Position numbers and translations under genes: made by a program. The notes under the pieces were generated by a model. That model was given only the letters and a program-made list of their open reading frames with translations, was not told where the DNA came from and made no database searches. Shown one piece after another: positions 9,683-18,500 of a DNA stretch of 64,000 bases. Every line of letters starts with the position of its first letter. Position 1 is the stretch's first letter. The DNA is from JAEXOD01 sp963663265 (lineage in GTDB: Bacteria; Bacteroidota; Ignavibacteria; Ignavibacteriales; Melioribacteraceae), in the NCBI GenBank assembly GCA_963663265.2, contig CAXXXM010000004.1, positions 62,001 through 126,000 on the forward strand, read 5' to 3'.

Positions 9683-11773
9683 TTATTTTATTACTAAAAA
9701 TTTTCCTGTTTTAATATCACCGGTTGCTTTATCTTTAACAGTAAATAGATATAAACCGGTAGCAATTGCTTGATCGTCATCTGTAACTAAATCCCAAGGA
9801 TGTTCTCCTCCAGTCATAACTTGAGAACCATCTTTGGCATATACTTCAAACCATCTAACATCTGAACCATTACTTGTTGAAGTGTGGTCTATGCGTTTTA
9901 CAATATCACCTGACAAAGTATATATTACTATTTCACAATCAGCAGGCAGATTATAAAAGTAAATCTTTCTCAATCTCTCAGAAGACCCATCCCAATATGC
10001 TTCACCATAATAAGGATTGGGATAAACACCAATTTTTACATTAGCATTGCTTGTTGGACGTGAACCGGGTATTACTCTTTCAGAATTAGATAATAAAGAA
10101 GACTCGAGACTTTCTAATTTATTTTCAGTATCCCCTTCATCAAACGCAGTAACAGCTAAAGCATACTGCCAACCATTTAATAAACTACTAATTTCAAATT
10201 TATAAAAATATTGGTTAGGATCATTTGGAAAAGTAACTGGTTCAGCCAATTCCACATATCCAAAACCGGTATTATAACCAATTGAATTGCCAATTGAGTC
10301 AAATTCTGCTATTTGAACTAATGAGTTACTCAAGTTTTGTGCTTCAGTAAGATCATAACCGGCATTTGTTCTGTATATTCTATATCCTTCAAAATCCTTT
10401 TTCCCACTTATTGGATCAATAGAATTTTCAGCTCTTTTATCCCAGTAAATTGTAATTTTTTGGTCTTCCGGTATCACTTTAACAAGAGGTGAAGTTGGAG
10501 GTGCCGGTAATATATAACGAGTAAGAACTCCATTAGCATCTAAATCCTCACCTGCATCTAATATTCCATTACCGTTTCTATCTTCACCATTATAAGCTCT
10601 AATAGCCCAAGAAGCATTAGCATATAAATTAGATTTTTGTAATTCAGTATCTAAACTTGCTAAATCAGAACCGTACTTTTTAGCTGCTACAATTGCAAAA
10701 GTTATGTTAATTGAATCACCAGGTGCAATAGTCTTAAAAGGACCGGCAGTTAGTAATAACGATCTATTACTTGCCAACTTTAAGGCAGCAGGGTCAATTC
10801 CTATACCATATCTGTTGTTACCGCCAAAATAACCTGCCATTTTTCTATAACGTTCAATATCAGTTGGAGGAGCAAAAAAGTTTGGGTTAGTTGTATTTCT
10901 ATACTGCCATGATACAAAATTTATGCTATCAGCAATTGTACTGGCTCCTAAATATTGAATCCCGATATAACTATCAGTAAATCCTATATCACCGGTAGCA
11001 TCAAATTCATACGCTATTTTTAACGAGTCATTATATCCATCACCGCTTTTATTAAAAAAAGACGAACCCGTTCTTGGAGAGGTTACATTTGTATTACGAA
11101 CAACCGCATCTGTCCATAAACCTACAAAAACACTATCAATATATTTATTTGTAGTATTTTTGATCCAATAGTTCATAATTACAAAAAAATCTGCAAATGG
11201 ATAGTTCCAAGCATATGATTCATGTCTTACTACAACACCTAAAGGTTCATGATCAGTAATCAATTCACCATTATTTAAGTATTTGTTTGTGTCAGAGTAT
11301 TCCATGAAAAGGTCTTGATGAGAAATGGCTTGAGGACTGAAAAATTTTGAATCTAAAAGACTTGAGCGTTCATTAACTTTTGCTCCGGGTAGGTTGGTAA
11401 ATTCTAATCCCCCACCTCTAACTGAAACAGAAGAAGCATCAACTACACCTGTTGATACCCAAGGACCAGTAATTCGACCGGCTCCTTCTGGGCTGTTGCT
11501 TTTGTAATAAGCACCAATCCATAAACCGCCATCATAAATGTGTTCAATACCACTTCCTAAAGGATATTCACATGATGGCTGATTGGGCCATTTTGAAAAC
11601 CCATGCCCATAAGTTCCAAAGTTGGTTATCGTTATCCCAATATTACCAATATTAGTATATTTTGAATTATCATCATCCAAAGTTTTTTGAAGAGCATCCA
11701 TCTGATTTTCTTGCGAAAATATTTGACTGCTCAGAAAAACTAACGATATCATTGCGAAAATTTTAAATTTCAT
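9683..11773 (-). CDS. Large exported protein with FN3-like middle and T9SS-like C-terminus
   Basis: About 696 residues from the ATG at 11773; an in-frame GTG two codons earlier (11779) is an alternative. The signal peptide ends near SSQIFSQ. The N-terminal ~400 residues are rich in aromatic beta-strands (GLWIGAYYKS, SYAWNYPFADFFVIMNYWI) and match no domain I can name, though this architecture recurs in Ignavibacteria. A calcium-binding-like loop (NGEDRNGNGILDAGEDLD) lies near residue 400, an FN3-like domain follows (~420-550), and the C-terminal ~110 residues begin with VYPNPYYGEAYWDG and end GLYLFTVKDKATG, consistent with a T9SS-type sorting domain. First gene of the secreted cluster. Confidence 0.7.
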   Translation of the reverse strand: MKFKIFAMISLVFLSSQIFSQENQMDALQKTLDDDNSKYTNIGNIGITITNFGTYGHGFSKWPNQPSCEYPLGSGIEHIYDGGLWIGAYYKSNSPEGAGRITGPWVSTGVVDASSVSVRGGGLEFTNLPGAKVNERSSLLDSKFFSPQAISHQDLFMEYSDTNKYLNNGELITDHEPLGVVVRHESYAWNYPFADFFVIMNYWIKNTTNKYIDSVFVGLWTDAVVRNTNVTSPRTGSSFFNKSGDGYNDSLKIAYEFDATGDIGFTDSYIGIQYLGASTIADSINFVSWQYRNTTNPNFFAPPTDIERYRKMAGYFGGNNRYGIGIDPAALKLASNRSLLLTAGPFKTIAPGDSINITFAIVAAKKYGSDLASLDTELQKSNLYANASWAIRAYNGEDRNGNGILDAGEDLDANGVLTRYILPAPPTSPLVKVIPEDQKITIYWDKRAENSIDPISGKKDFEGYRIYRTNAGYDLTEAQNLSNSLVQIAEFDSIGNSIGYNTGFGYVELAEPVTFPNDPNQYFYKFEISSLLNGWQYALAVTAFDEGDTENKLESLESSLLSNSERVIPGSRPTSNANVKIGVYPNPYYGEAYWDGSSERLRKIYFYNLPADCEIVIYTLSGDIVKRIDHTSTSNGSDVRWFEVYAKDGSQVMTGGEHPWDLVTDDDQAIATGLYLFTVKDKATGDIKTGKFLVIK

Positions 11774-11935
11774 ACGCACAATATTTGATTTTACATTCTT
11801 TATTAAAAAGTTTAATTAACTCGACAATATACGAATTTTATTCTAAAATAAATATGATTTTTTTAGGTAATAAAATTATCAAATTGTTATTTAAAGTTCT
11901 GCTTAAAAAAACCGATTCAAATTAGTAAAGATAGC

Positions 11936-11969
11936 AAACCCCCTATAAGTGTAAATTTATAGAGGGTTT
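11936..11969 (-). terminator. Terminator after the 2-oxoacid oxidoreductase operon
   Basis: AAACCCCCTATA and TATAGAGGGTTT pair over 12 positions with one mismatch and a 10-nt loop, 6 bases beyond the korC stop. The tract after the stem is only moderately T-rich, so efficiency is uncertain. Confidence 0.6.
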
Positions 11970-11975
11970 ATAAAA

Positions 11976-12512
11976 TTAACTAATTAATTCCATTCCTTTT
12001 TGAAGAGCTTGTTCATTGATTGGAATAAGATTATGATACCTTTCAGGCAATACTTTTTTCAAGCCTTCAAGTATATTTTTATATTCAATTATTGGCTTTT
12101 TCTTTAAGTATGCACCTAACATTATCATATTTAGAACTTTTGTATTATTCATTTTAGCAGCTTGATTACTTGCATCAATTGCATAAATTTTAATATCTGT
12201 TCGTGTAGGAGGATTAATAACATTTGTACTATCATAAATTAATAAACCATTCGGTTTAACTGCTTTTTCAAATTTATCAATAGAAGGCTGATTAAGTGCA
12301 ATTACGGAATCAAATTTAGCTATAATTGGTGAGCTAATTTTAGTATCACTTACTATTGTTATACAATTTGCAGTACCACCTCTCATTTCAGGACCATATG
12401 AAGGCATCCAGCTAACTTCCTTTTTTTCCATCATACCGGCATAACATAAAATCATACCCATAGATAAAACACCTTGTCCGCCAAATCCGGCAATTACTAT
12501 TTCTTCACTCAT
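11976..12512 (-). CDS. korC: 2-oxoacid:ferredoxin oxidoreductase, gamma subunit
   Basis: 178 residues matching the gamma subunit (POR_N/gamma family) that completes the CoA-binding and interdomain interface of 2-oxoacid:acceptor oxidoreductases. Diagnostic stretches are IAGFGGQGVLSMG (7-19) and MPSYGPEMRGGTANC (37-51). Two bases separate it from the beta subunit. With D-A-B-C order this is a four-subunit enzyme that converts a 2-oxoacid plus CoA to acyl-CoA and CO2 while reducing ferredoxin, or runs in reverse. Naming as Kor rather than Vor is a choice; sequence alone does not fix the substrate. Confidence 0.85.
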   Translation of the reverse strand: MSEEIVIAGFGGQGVLSMGMILCYAGMMEKKEVSWMPSYGPEMRGGTANCITIVSDTKISSPIIAKFDSVIALNQPSIDKFEKAVKPNGLLIYDSTNVINPPTRTDIKIYAIDASNQAAKMNNTKVLNMIMLGAYLKKKPIIEYKNILEGLKKVLPERYHNLIPINEQALQKGMELIS

Positions 12513-12514
12513 AA

Positions 12515-13333
12515 TTATTTCTCCTTCATATTAGGAGTTTTCAAATCTCCAAGCGGATAATATGGAATCATGTTTTCTTCTAACCATTTGTTTGCTTTAA
12601 CCGGAGTCATTTTCCAATTAGATGGACAATTTGTGATTATTTCTACAAAACAGGTTCCTTTATTAAGTTTTTGATATTCAAAGCCTTTTTTAATCGCTGC
12701 TTTTGCTTTTCTTACATTTGCAGGTTTATGTACAGATTGTCGTGTAACATAATAAGTACCGGGTAAGGCAGCAACCAAATCAGTAATTTTTAATGGATAT
12801 CCCATTGTTGCAACATCTCTTCCAAACGGAGAAGTAGTAGATTTCATATTTGGTAAAGTAGTAGGAGCCATTTGACCACCGGTCATTCCATAAATTGCAT
12901 TATTTATAAAAATAATCAAAATATTTTCACCCCTATTGCAGGTATGAATAGTTTCTCCAGTACCAATTGCTGCTAAATCTCCATCACCTTGGTAAGAAAA
13001 AACATATTTATCCGGTAGAACTCTTTTTATTCCTGTTGCAGATGCCGAGGCTCTTCCATGTGGTGCTTGTGTCATATCTATATTTAAATAATTATATGCA
13101 AATACTGAACAACCAACAGGGGCAACACCAACTGTTTCACTCTGTATTCCCATTTCCTGAATCACTTCTGCTAATATTCGATGTGCAACACCATGTCCAC
13201 AACCTGGGCAGTAATGGAAAGGCACATCAGTTAGAGTTTCCGGTTTTTCATATACAATGTTTTCACTTGTACAGATGTTTTCAGCTTCATCTGTTTGGTT
13301 GAAATGTTCATCAGTCATCAACTTTTCGTTCAT
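12515..13333 (-). CDS. korB: 2-oxoacid:ferredoxin oxidoreductase, beta (thiamine diphosphate) subunit
   Basis: 272 residues. It carries the TPP-binding beta-subunit motifs: HYCPGCGHGVAHR (~41-53), APHGRASA (~89-96), GDGDLAAIGTGE (~116-127) and the Mg/TPP loop NNAIYGMTGGQ (~144-154). An unusual acidic N-terminal extension (~35 residues) precedes the conserved core. The start overlaps the alpha-subunit stop by 4 bases. It works in the cytoplasm with KorA, KorC and the ferredoxin subunit. Confidence 0.9.
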   Translation of the reverse strand: MNEKLMTDEHFNQTDEAENICTSENIVYEKPETLTDVPFHYCPGCGHGVAHRILAEVIQEMGIQSETVGVAPVGCSVFAYNYLNIDMTQAPHGRASASATGIKRVLPDKYVFSYQGDGDLAAIGTGETIHTCNRGENILIIFINNAIYGMTGGQMAPTTLPNMKSTTSPFGRDVATMGYPLKITDLVAALPGTYYVTRQSVHKPANVRKAKAAIKKGFEYQKLNKGTCFVEIITNCPSNWKMTPVKANKWLEENMIPYYPLGDLKTPNMKEK

Positions 13334-14400
13334 TTCAAACCTCCTAAAAATGTCTTTTCAAAGTGTTCTAAAATTTCTTCAGGTGTGGGAACAATACCTC
13401 CCATTCTACCATAAAACTCAACCGGAGTTTTACCGTTTACACCCAATTTAACATCCTCAACCATTTGTCCGGCATTCATTTCAACATCTAAAATTCCTTT
13501 TACCTTACCGGCTAATTCATTGATTATTTTATATGGGAACGGGAAAAGGCTTATTGGTCGTACTACACCAACTTTAATCCCCTTTTCGCGTGCTAATGAT
13601 GCAGCTTTTGAACATATTCTTGCAACTAATCCATAAGCTGTTATTAAATAATCCGCATCTTCGCAGTCAATCAATTCATATCTTATTTCATTATGTTCTA
13701 TTTGTTTATATTTCCTTTGTAAATGAAGATTAACTTCTTCCATTTTATCTGGCTGAATGTGCAAGGAAGTGATATAGTTTCTTTCTCTTGTAGTTGGTTT
13801 GCCAACTGTTGCCCAAGCTGGCACTTCAGTAGTACGTGGAATTGGTTCAAACAAATCAACCTTTTCCATCATTTGTCCTAAAGCTCCATCAGATAAAATC
13901 ATAACCGGATTTCTATATTTAAAAGCCAAATCAAAAGATAATTTAACAAAATCCGATAATTCCTGTACAGTAGAAGGTGCAAGAACAATTAACTTGTAAT
14001 CTCCATGTCCTCCTCCTTTAACAGCTTGAAAATAATCTCCTTGTGCCGGTTGGATTGTCCCTAATCCAGGACCACCTCTATTAACATTTACTAACAAGCA
14101 AGGGAGTTCTGCACATGCTATATATGAGATTCCCTCCATCATCAAACTCATACCCGGGCTTGATGAGGATGTCATTATTCTTTTACCGGTACCGGCGGCA
14201 CCATAAACCATGTTAATGGATGCAATTTCACTTTCAGCTTGTAAAACAACCATCCCTGTTCTTTCATTGGCTTCTTTTGCCAAATATTCTAACACTTCGG
14301 ATTGTGGAGTGATAGGATATCCAAAATAAGCATCACATCCTGCTCTTATGGCAGCTTCTGCTAATGCTTCATTTCCTTTCATCAATTTTAGTTCACTCAT
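13330..14400 (-). CDS. korA: 2-oxoacid:ferredoxin oxidoreductase, alpha subunit (KorA/VorB type)
   Basis: 356 residues. N-terminal pyrimidine-binding domain (EALAEAAIRAGCDAYFGYPITPQSE, ~9-33) and the acceptor-oxidoreductase motif QAESEIASINMVYGAAGTGKR. The C-terminal domain contains YLITAYGLVARI and ends GGIVPTPEEIL. Its length and lack of an N-terminal gamma fusion fit the separate-subunit KOR/VOR architecture. Overlaps the ferredoxin subunit gene by 4 bases. sucD at 50292-51164 indicates succinyl-CoA chemistry in this cell, compatible with 2-oxoglutarate as substrate. Confidence 0.88.
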   Translation of the reverse strand: MSELKLMKGNEALAEAAIRAGCDAYFGYPITPQSEVLEYLAKEANERTGMVVLQAESEIASINMVYGAAGTGKRIMTSSSSPGMSLMMEGISYIACAELPCLLVNVNRGGPGLGTIQPAQGDYFQAVKGGGHGDYKLIVLAPSTVQELSDFVKLSFDLAFKYRNPVMILSDGALGQMMEKVDLFEPIPRTTEVPAWATVGKPTTRERNYITSLHIQPDKMEEVNLHLQRKYKQIEHNEIRYELIDCEDADYLITAYGLVARICSKAASLAREKGIKVGVVRPISLFPFPYKIINELAGKVKGILDVEMNAGQMVEDVKLGVNGKTPVEFYGRMGGIVPTPEEILEHFEKTFLGGLK

Positions 14401-14684
14401 TCTTTCACCGTTATAGTTATATCATTGGTCACATTTGTTATTGTTGCAATTTTTTCTTTCGTTTTTTCAACCTGACGATACACTGTTATTGCACCTTCAG
14501 GACATACCATTGCACAGTTGGTGCAACCTGTACATGTATCTTCTACTTTTACAATATATAAATACCCTTTATTGTTAACTTTTTTTGCACTCTCTAATGC
14601 ATCTTGTGGACACGCTTCAACACATAACTCACAACCTTTACACTTTTCAATATCAATAATGATATCGCCTTTAACTTTTGCCAT
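14397..14684 (-). CDS. korD: 2-oxoacid:ferredoxin oxidoreductase, ferredoxin-like delta subunit
   Basis: 95 residues with two [4Fe-4S] cluster motifs, CKGCELCVEACP (~15-26) and CTGCTNCAMVCP (~51-62), in the 2x4Fe4S ferredoxin arrangement that carries electrons from the TPP site to ferredoxin. First gene of the operon. A clear ribosome binding site (GAGG, 7 bases before ATG) supports the start at 14684. Short basic and acidic C-terminal tail after the second cluster. Confidence 0.88.
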   Translation of the reverse strand: MAKVKGDIIIDIEKCKGCELCVEACPQDALESAKKVNNKGYLYIVKVEDTCTGCTNCAMVCPEGAITVYRQVEKTKEKIATITNVTNDITITVKE

Positions 14685-14990
14685 AATTATTCCTCATATA
14701 TTTTTATATTGAGTATTTTTACTTTTTGTCTGTCTCTTGTTTTCATTCAAACAGCTTGTAAACTAAATTAAGTAATTTTTATTTCTTTTCAAACTTTTTT
14801 TTGGATAAAGTTTTAATAATTAAAAATAATTTTTGCATTTATTTTATTTAGCTAAACTCATGTATCTATGAGGAATTATATGGGGATACTTCTTTTTGGA
14901 TAACTATGTAGCGTATTGTATAGATATGCAGTATCTCGGCTTGTTTATGGAAGAATTTGCGTCACTCCAAAATTCTCCTTAAAATCAATT
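14685..14990. other. Intergenic region between kor operon and histidine kinase operon
   Basis: 306 bases without a gene. The kor-proximal half holds the candidate promoter. The other half (about 14870-14960) has weak inverted repeats (GATACT/AGTATC; GCGTAT/ATATGC) but no convincing terminator or RNA. Confidence 0.5.
14763..14792 (-). promoter_or_regulatory. Possible Bacteroidota-type promoter for the kor operon
   Basis: On the minus strand a TTG (14790-14792) and TAATTTAG (14763-14770) are separated by 19 bases, resembling the TTG / TAnnTTTG promoter type. It lies ~80 bases upstream of korD. The match is partial and the region is AT-rich, so chance is possible. Confidence 0.3.
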
Positions 14991-16769
14991 CTAAGAATTT
15001 TTATTAGGTAGAGAAATAATAAACTCAGTCCCTTTATTTTCTTCCGAAACAACATCAATTTTACCATTATGGTCTGATACTATTCCGTAAGTAATAGATA
15101 AACCTAAACCAGTCCCTTTTCCAACCTCTTTTGTTGTATAAAATGGTTCAAAAATGTGCGATTTTACCTCTTCATTCATTCCTGTACCGGTATCTTTAAT
15201 TGAAACATAAACAAAGTTTTCGTCATTCCAGGTTCTGATAAATATTGTTCCTTTATCAAGTATTGAATCTTTAGCATTACTAAGGATATTTAGAAATACT
15301 TGGTTTAATTTACCCGGATAACACAAAATCATTGGAATCTGTCCAAAGTCCTTAACAACTTTAATTCTATTTTTTATAACATTTTTTAGCATTATTAGTG
15401 TTGATTCTAACCCCATATTGATATCGGCTAAAACCATTACACCCTCATCCATTCTACTAAAGTTCCTTAATCCCTTAACAATATCAGCGGTACGATTTGC
15501 ACCTTCGTCCATCCCATTTAATAGACTTTCTATCTCACTTAATAAATATTTATAATCTATTTTGTTTTTAAATTTTTCTATTTCATCAAATTCTTGATTA
15601 TAACATTTTGTTTTTATCAAATCATCATATTTATTTACTAAATTCAATATATCATTAATGTCATTACGTAAAGGAAGAATATTTGACATAACAAAATTTA
15701 TTGGATTATTAATTTCATGGGCAATTCCTGCTGTTAATTGACCCAAAGAAGCTAATTTTTCCGATTGAATTAATTTGTTTTGAGTATATTTAAGATCAAC
15801 AAAAGCCTTTTCTAAGTCTTTGTTTTTCTTCTCAATTTCAATTTTTTGATGTTCAAGCGACTCGGACTTTTGAGTTAATTCATTATTTTTTTCTTGCAAT
15901 TCCGCCTGTTGTTTCAGTAAAGCAGCAGCTTGATCCTCAGTTCTTTTCTGATAATTACGTAACGATTCAGCCATTGTTAAAAATGTTTTAGATAATCTGC
16001 CTATCTCATCTTTACTTTTAATATCTAACCAAATATTTAAATTTCCTTTTGAAACAGCAACAGCAGCCCTATCTAACTGTTTTATTGGAATTGTAATTAA
16101 GCGTATCAATAAAAAGGTTAAAAATAACGAAATACCAAGAACAATAATAAAGGTCAGTCGAGTAAAGTTTTTGGTATCAGTAAAAGTTTTTTCAGCTCGT
16201 TTTGTTGCCTTAAAAGCATCTAACTTGCTCAAACTTACAAGCGAAACCAAATCGGCACTTGTTGCAGTATAAATTTCTTTTGCCTTTCCCATTATCAAGT
16301 CAATAGCTTCTTGCTTGTTGTTCTCTTTTGAGAGTTTAAAAATTAAAAAACTTATATCAACATATACTTCCCAATTATTAATAAATCCATCGTAAAATTT
16401 TTCTTCTTTTTTTGAATATATATCTTTTTTCTTGTATTTCTTTTTAAGTTTTTCATACTTATCAATGTTATCATTAATCTGATCAAGCAACAAACCCATT
16501 TCTTCTTCCAAAACACGCATTTTCATATTATCAAAAGTATAGGCATGCTCAAGCTGAAATGCTCTTAATTGAGATACGTTTAAATTTAGATCCGAAATTG
16601 TAACTGCCCGCTCTAACCAGTTATTGGAAATTTCCTCTATCTCTTTATTAAGAGAGCCTAAGTTGTATAAAGAAACACCATTCATACCAAAAAGTATAAA
16701 AAGAATTATTCCAAATGAAAGTCCTTGTTTAACTCCAAATTTAAGATCTTTAAAGAAAAGCATAATCAC
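14991..16769 (-). CDS. Membrane sensor histidine kinase with four-helix-bundle sensor and HAMP domain
   Basis: 592 residues. TM1 ~18-36, a periplasmic helical region ~40-203 resembling the 4HB_MCP ligand-binding bundle, TM2 ~204-226, HAMP ~222-275, a long coiled coil (~278-335), then a HisKA domain with phospho-acceptor His351 in GIAHEINNP. The HATPase domain has an N-box (LNQVFLNILSNAKDS, ~488-502), G1 (DTGTGM, ~526-531) and G2 (GKGTGLGLS, ~550-558). It phosphorylates a response regulator in response to an external signal. No response regulator is encoded nearby, so the partner is elsewhere. The ATG overlaps the stop of the PstS-like gene by 4 bases, which suggests that the small periplasmic protein and porin belong to the same sensory unit. 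Confidence 0.9.
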   Translation of the reverse strand: MIMLFFKDLKFGVKQGLSFGIILFILFGMNGVSLYNLGSLNKEIEEISNNWLERAVTISDLNLNVSQLRAFQLEHAYTFDNMKMRVLEEEMGLLLDQINDNIDKYEKLKKKYKKKDIYSKKEEKFYDGFINNWEVYVDISFLIFKLSKENNKQEAIDLIMGKAKEIYTATSADLVSLVSLSKLDAFKATKRAEKTFTDTKNFTRLTFIIVLGISLFLTFLLIRLITIPIKQLDRAAVAVSKGNLNIWLDIKSKDEIGRLSKTFLTMAESLRNYQKRTEDQAAALLKQQAELQEKNNELTQKSESLEHQKIEIEKKNKDLEKAFVDLKYTQNKLIQSEKLASLGQLTAGIAHEINNPINFVMSNILPLRNDINDILNLVNKYDDLIKTKCYNQEFDEIEKFKNKIDYKYLLSEIESLLNGMDEGANRTADIVKGLRNFSRMDEGVMVLADINMGLESTLIMLKNVIKNRIKVVKDFGQIPMILCYPGKLNQVFLNILSNAKDSILDKGTIFIRTWNDENFVYVSIKDTGTGMNEEVKSHIFEPFYTTKEVGKGTGLGLSITYGIVSDHNGKIDVVSEENKGTEFIISLPNKNS

Positions 16770-17185
16770 TTTTTAATAATTAACAAAGTTTTTACATTAC
16801 CCCTAACCTTTGATAAACTTACAAAACCAATTGATCCAGACGTAGTTTCAATTTTACGAATCATCTCTTCTTCTGAGATTACCGATTCAGGAGGGTTTCC
16901 TTCACCTGATAACATCTTTTTCATCCAAATCGATTTCATTCGTGCTGTATTTTTGGCTATATATTCATAAAATTCTTCTTTTACATCTAACTTTGGTTTA
17001 ATATCAAAAACAATTATCGGTTTTGAATTAGACCAATATTTGATATCCCCACTATAATAATCTAATAATTGAGCTTTAGTAACTTTATCAATTGGAACAT
17101 TCTTATTGGCAATAACTGCAACTTGTGCGTTTAGTTTACCATAAAAAAACAATGTGACAAATAATAACAGTAAAATTTTTTTCAT
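16766..17185 (-). CDS. Small PstS-like periplasmic substrate-binding protein
   Basis: 139 residues with a signal peptide (cut near KLNAQ). The rest resembles one lobe of a phosphate-type (PBP-like) binding protein: VAVIANKNVPIDKVTKAQLLDYYSGDIKYWSNSKPI, and a C-terminal GSIGFVSLSKV resembling the GYIGY turn of PstS. Full PstS proteins have ~300 residues and two lobes; this one is about half. No ABC permease or ATPase is adjacent. Overlapping by 4 bases with the histidine kinase and 14 bases after the porin, it is probably a solute receptor that presents a ligand to the kinase rather than a transporter component. Confidence 0.75.
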   Translation of the reverse strand: MKKILLLLFVTLFFYGKLNAQVAVIANKNVPIDKVTKAQLLDYYSGDIKYWSNSKPIIVFDIKPKLDVKEEFYEYIAKNTARMKSIWMKKMLSGEGNPPESVISEEEMIRKIETTSGSIGFVSLSKVRGNVKTLLIIKK

Positions 17186-17199
17186 ATTTTATATTTTTT

Positions 17200-18318
17200 T
17201 TAGAAAAACACCGATATTGCTGCCGAATAATAATAAGATAAAAATGAATCAGTTGGTGAATTTTTCACGTCAACGTCAACCCGAGCAAATTGCCCTTTTA
17301 ACTTTATTCTGTCATTTATATCATAAACTAATCCAAAATTAGGAATAGTAATTGATACTTTTGTGCTATATCCAGCATAATCAGCTAATTCAATATCATA
17401 ATTTTCTTGTGTTGAATGCAAACAGAAATACGAATAAAGCTCGTCTGTAATTCTATATCCTAAAGTAACATAAAAAAATTGTTTATCCATATCAATCAAG
17501 TTTTTTGCATTATACAAAACTTTTATATATTCAGCAGAAAAATTTACTTTTTTAAAATCCATTAAAATATCGGTACCAATTCTTACCCGCGGTATATTCT
17601 TTAATCCCGAAATTACTTGAAAATGAGCATCAATATTTTTCAAATCGACTATCTCATCATAAGTTGCAGAAAACCCAACTTTTACATCTTCATATCTAAG
17701 TCCAACCCTTCCACCAACAAGAAATATATTTGTTGTATCAATACCACTTTGCCCCGCTCGGGTTGCTTTTGTGCTGATATTTGGACTATTACCTAAATAA
17801 AATGCGTAATCAAATTTTGTATCTTCAATTGGTAAAAAGCCATACATTTGAAAAAATGCTCGACGAGGAATAAAATCTTCTAAATTTAGAAACTCATTAA
17901 AGGATGTTTCATAAGCCAAAGGTCTAATAATATAGGGTAATAATGGGGTTTTATTACTTATCTCATTTAGGTGATTAAAAGGAGGAACTTGTAAACCAAT
18001 CTTTAAATTAAATCTTTTACTCAAATAATATTTAACCCAAACCTCATTTAAACTAATATCGCCCCAAGATTTTCCTGATGAATAATTGTTTAACAATTCA
18101 AAATCAACAAATGCCGACCAATTTTCTGATAAATCACGCTGCAAAAAAAGATTTAATTGTTGTACGCTAAAGGTCTTTTTATCTAATTGATCTCTAAAAA
18201 ACTGCTGCATAAACGATACTTGGAAATACCCAAAAGCTTTAAAAGCGGACTCTTCAAATTGTGCAGGTGTATTAACATTTAGTATAATTAGAAAAATAAT
18301 TATTAACCTTTTTTTCAT
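17200..18318 (-). CDS. Porin-like outer-membrane beta-barrel (phosphate-selective porin type)
   Basis: About 372 residues starting at the ATG at 18318, which has a GAGG ribosome binding site 8 bases upstream; the longer frame to 18336 would start at TTG and would contain that site. Signal peptide ends near NVNTPAQ. The body alternates amphipathic beta-strands (FSAEYIKVLYNAK; LYSYFCLHSTQEN) and ends with a strand finishing in aromatic FF, typical of an outer-membrane barrel. The overall pattern (FQVSFMQQFFRDQLDKKTFSVQQ... FALQRDL-like) resembles the O/P-type porins. First gene of the porin, PstS-like, histidine kinase operon, suggesting an ion or small-solute theme. Confidence 0.72.
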   Translation of the reverse strand: MKKRLIIIFLIILNVNTPAQFEESAFKAFGYFQVSFMQQFFRDQLDKKTFSVQQLNLFLQRDLSENWSAFVDFELLNNYSSGKSWGDISLNEVWVKYYLSKRFNLKIGLQVPPFNHLNEISNKTPLLPYIIRPLAYETSFNEFLNLEDFIPRRAFFQMYGFLPIEDTKFDYAFYLGNSPNISTKATRAGQSGIDTTNIFLVGGRVGLRYEDVKVGFSATYDEIVDLKNIDAHFQVISGLKNIPRVRIGTDILMDFKKVNFSAEYIKVLYNAKNLIDMDKQFFYVTLGYRITDELYSYFCLHSTQENYDIELADYAGYSTKVSITIPNFGLVYDINDRIKLKGQFARVDVDVKNSPTDSFLSYYYSAAISVFF

Positions 18319-18500
18319 TCCACAAGCCTCGTTCAATAAAATGTCAAGAATAAATATACATAATTTAATGTTAAAATAAAATTACATACTTTTTACAATT
18401 ATTATTGCCACATACTAATTATATATAATTGTAAAAATAATTTATGTTGCTTTCTTACAACTAATAATATTATTTTTAAAGTAATAATTATTCAAATTTA

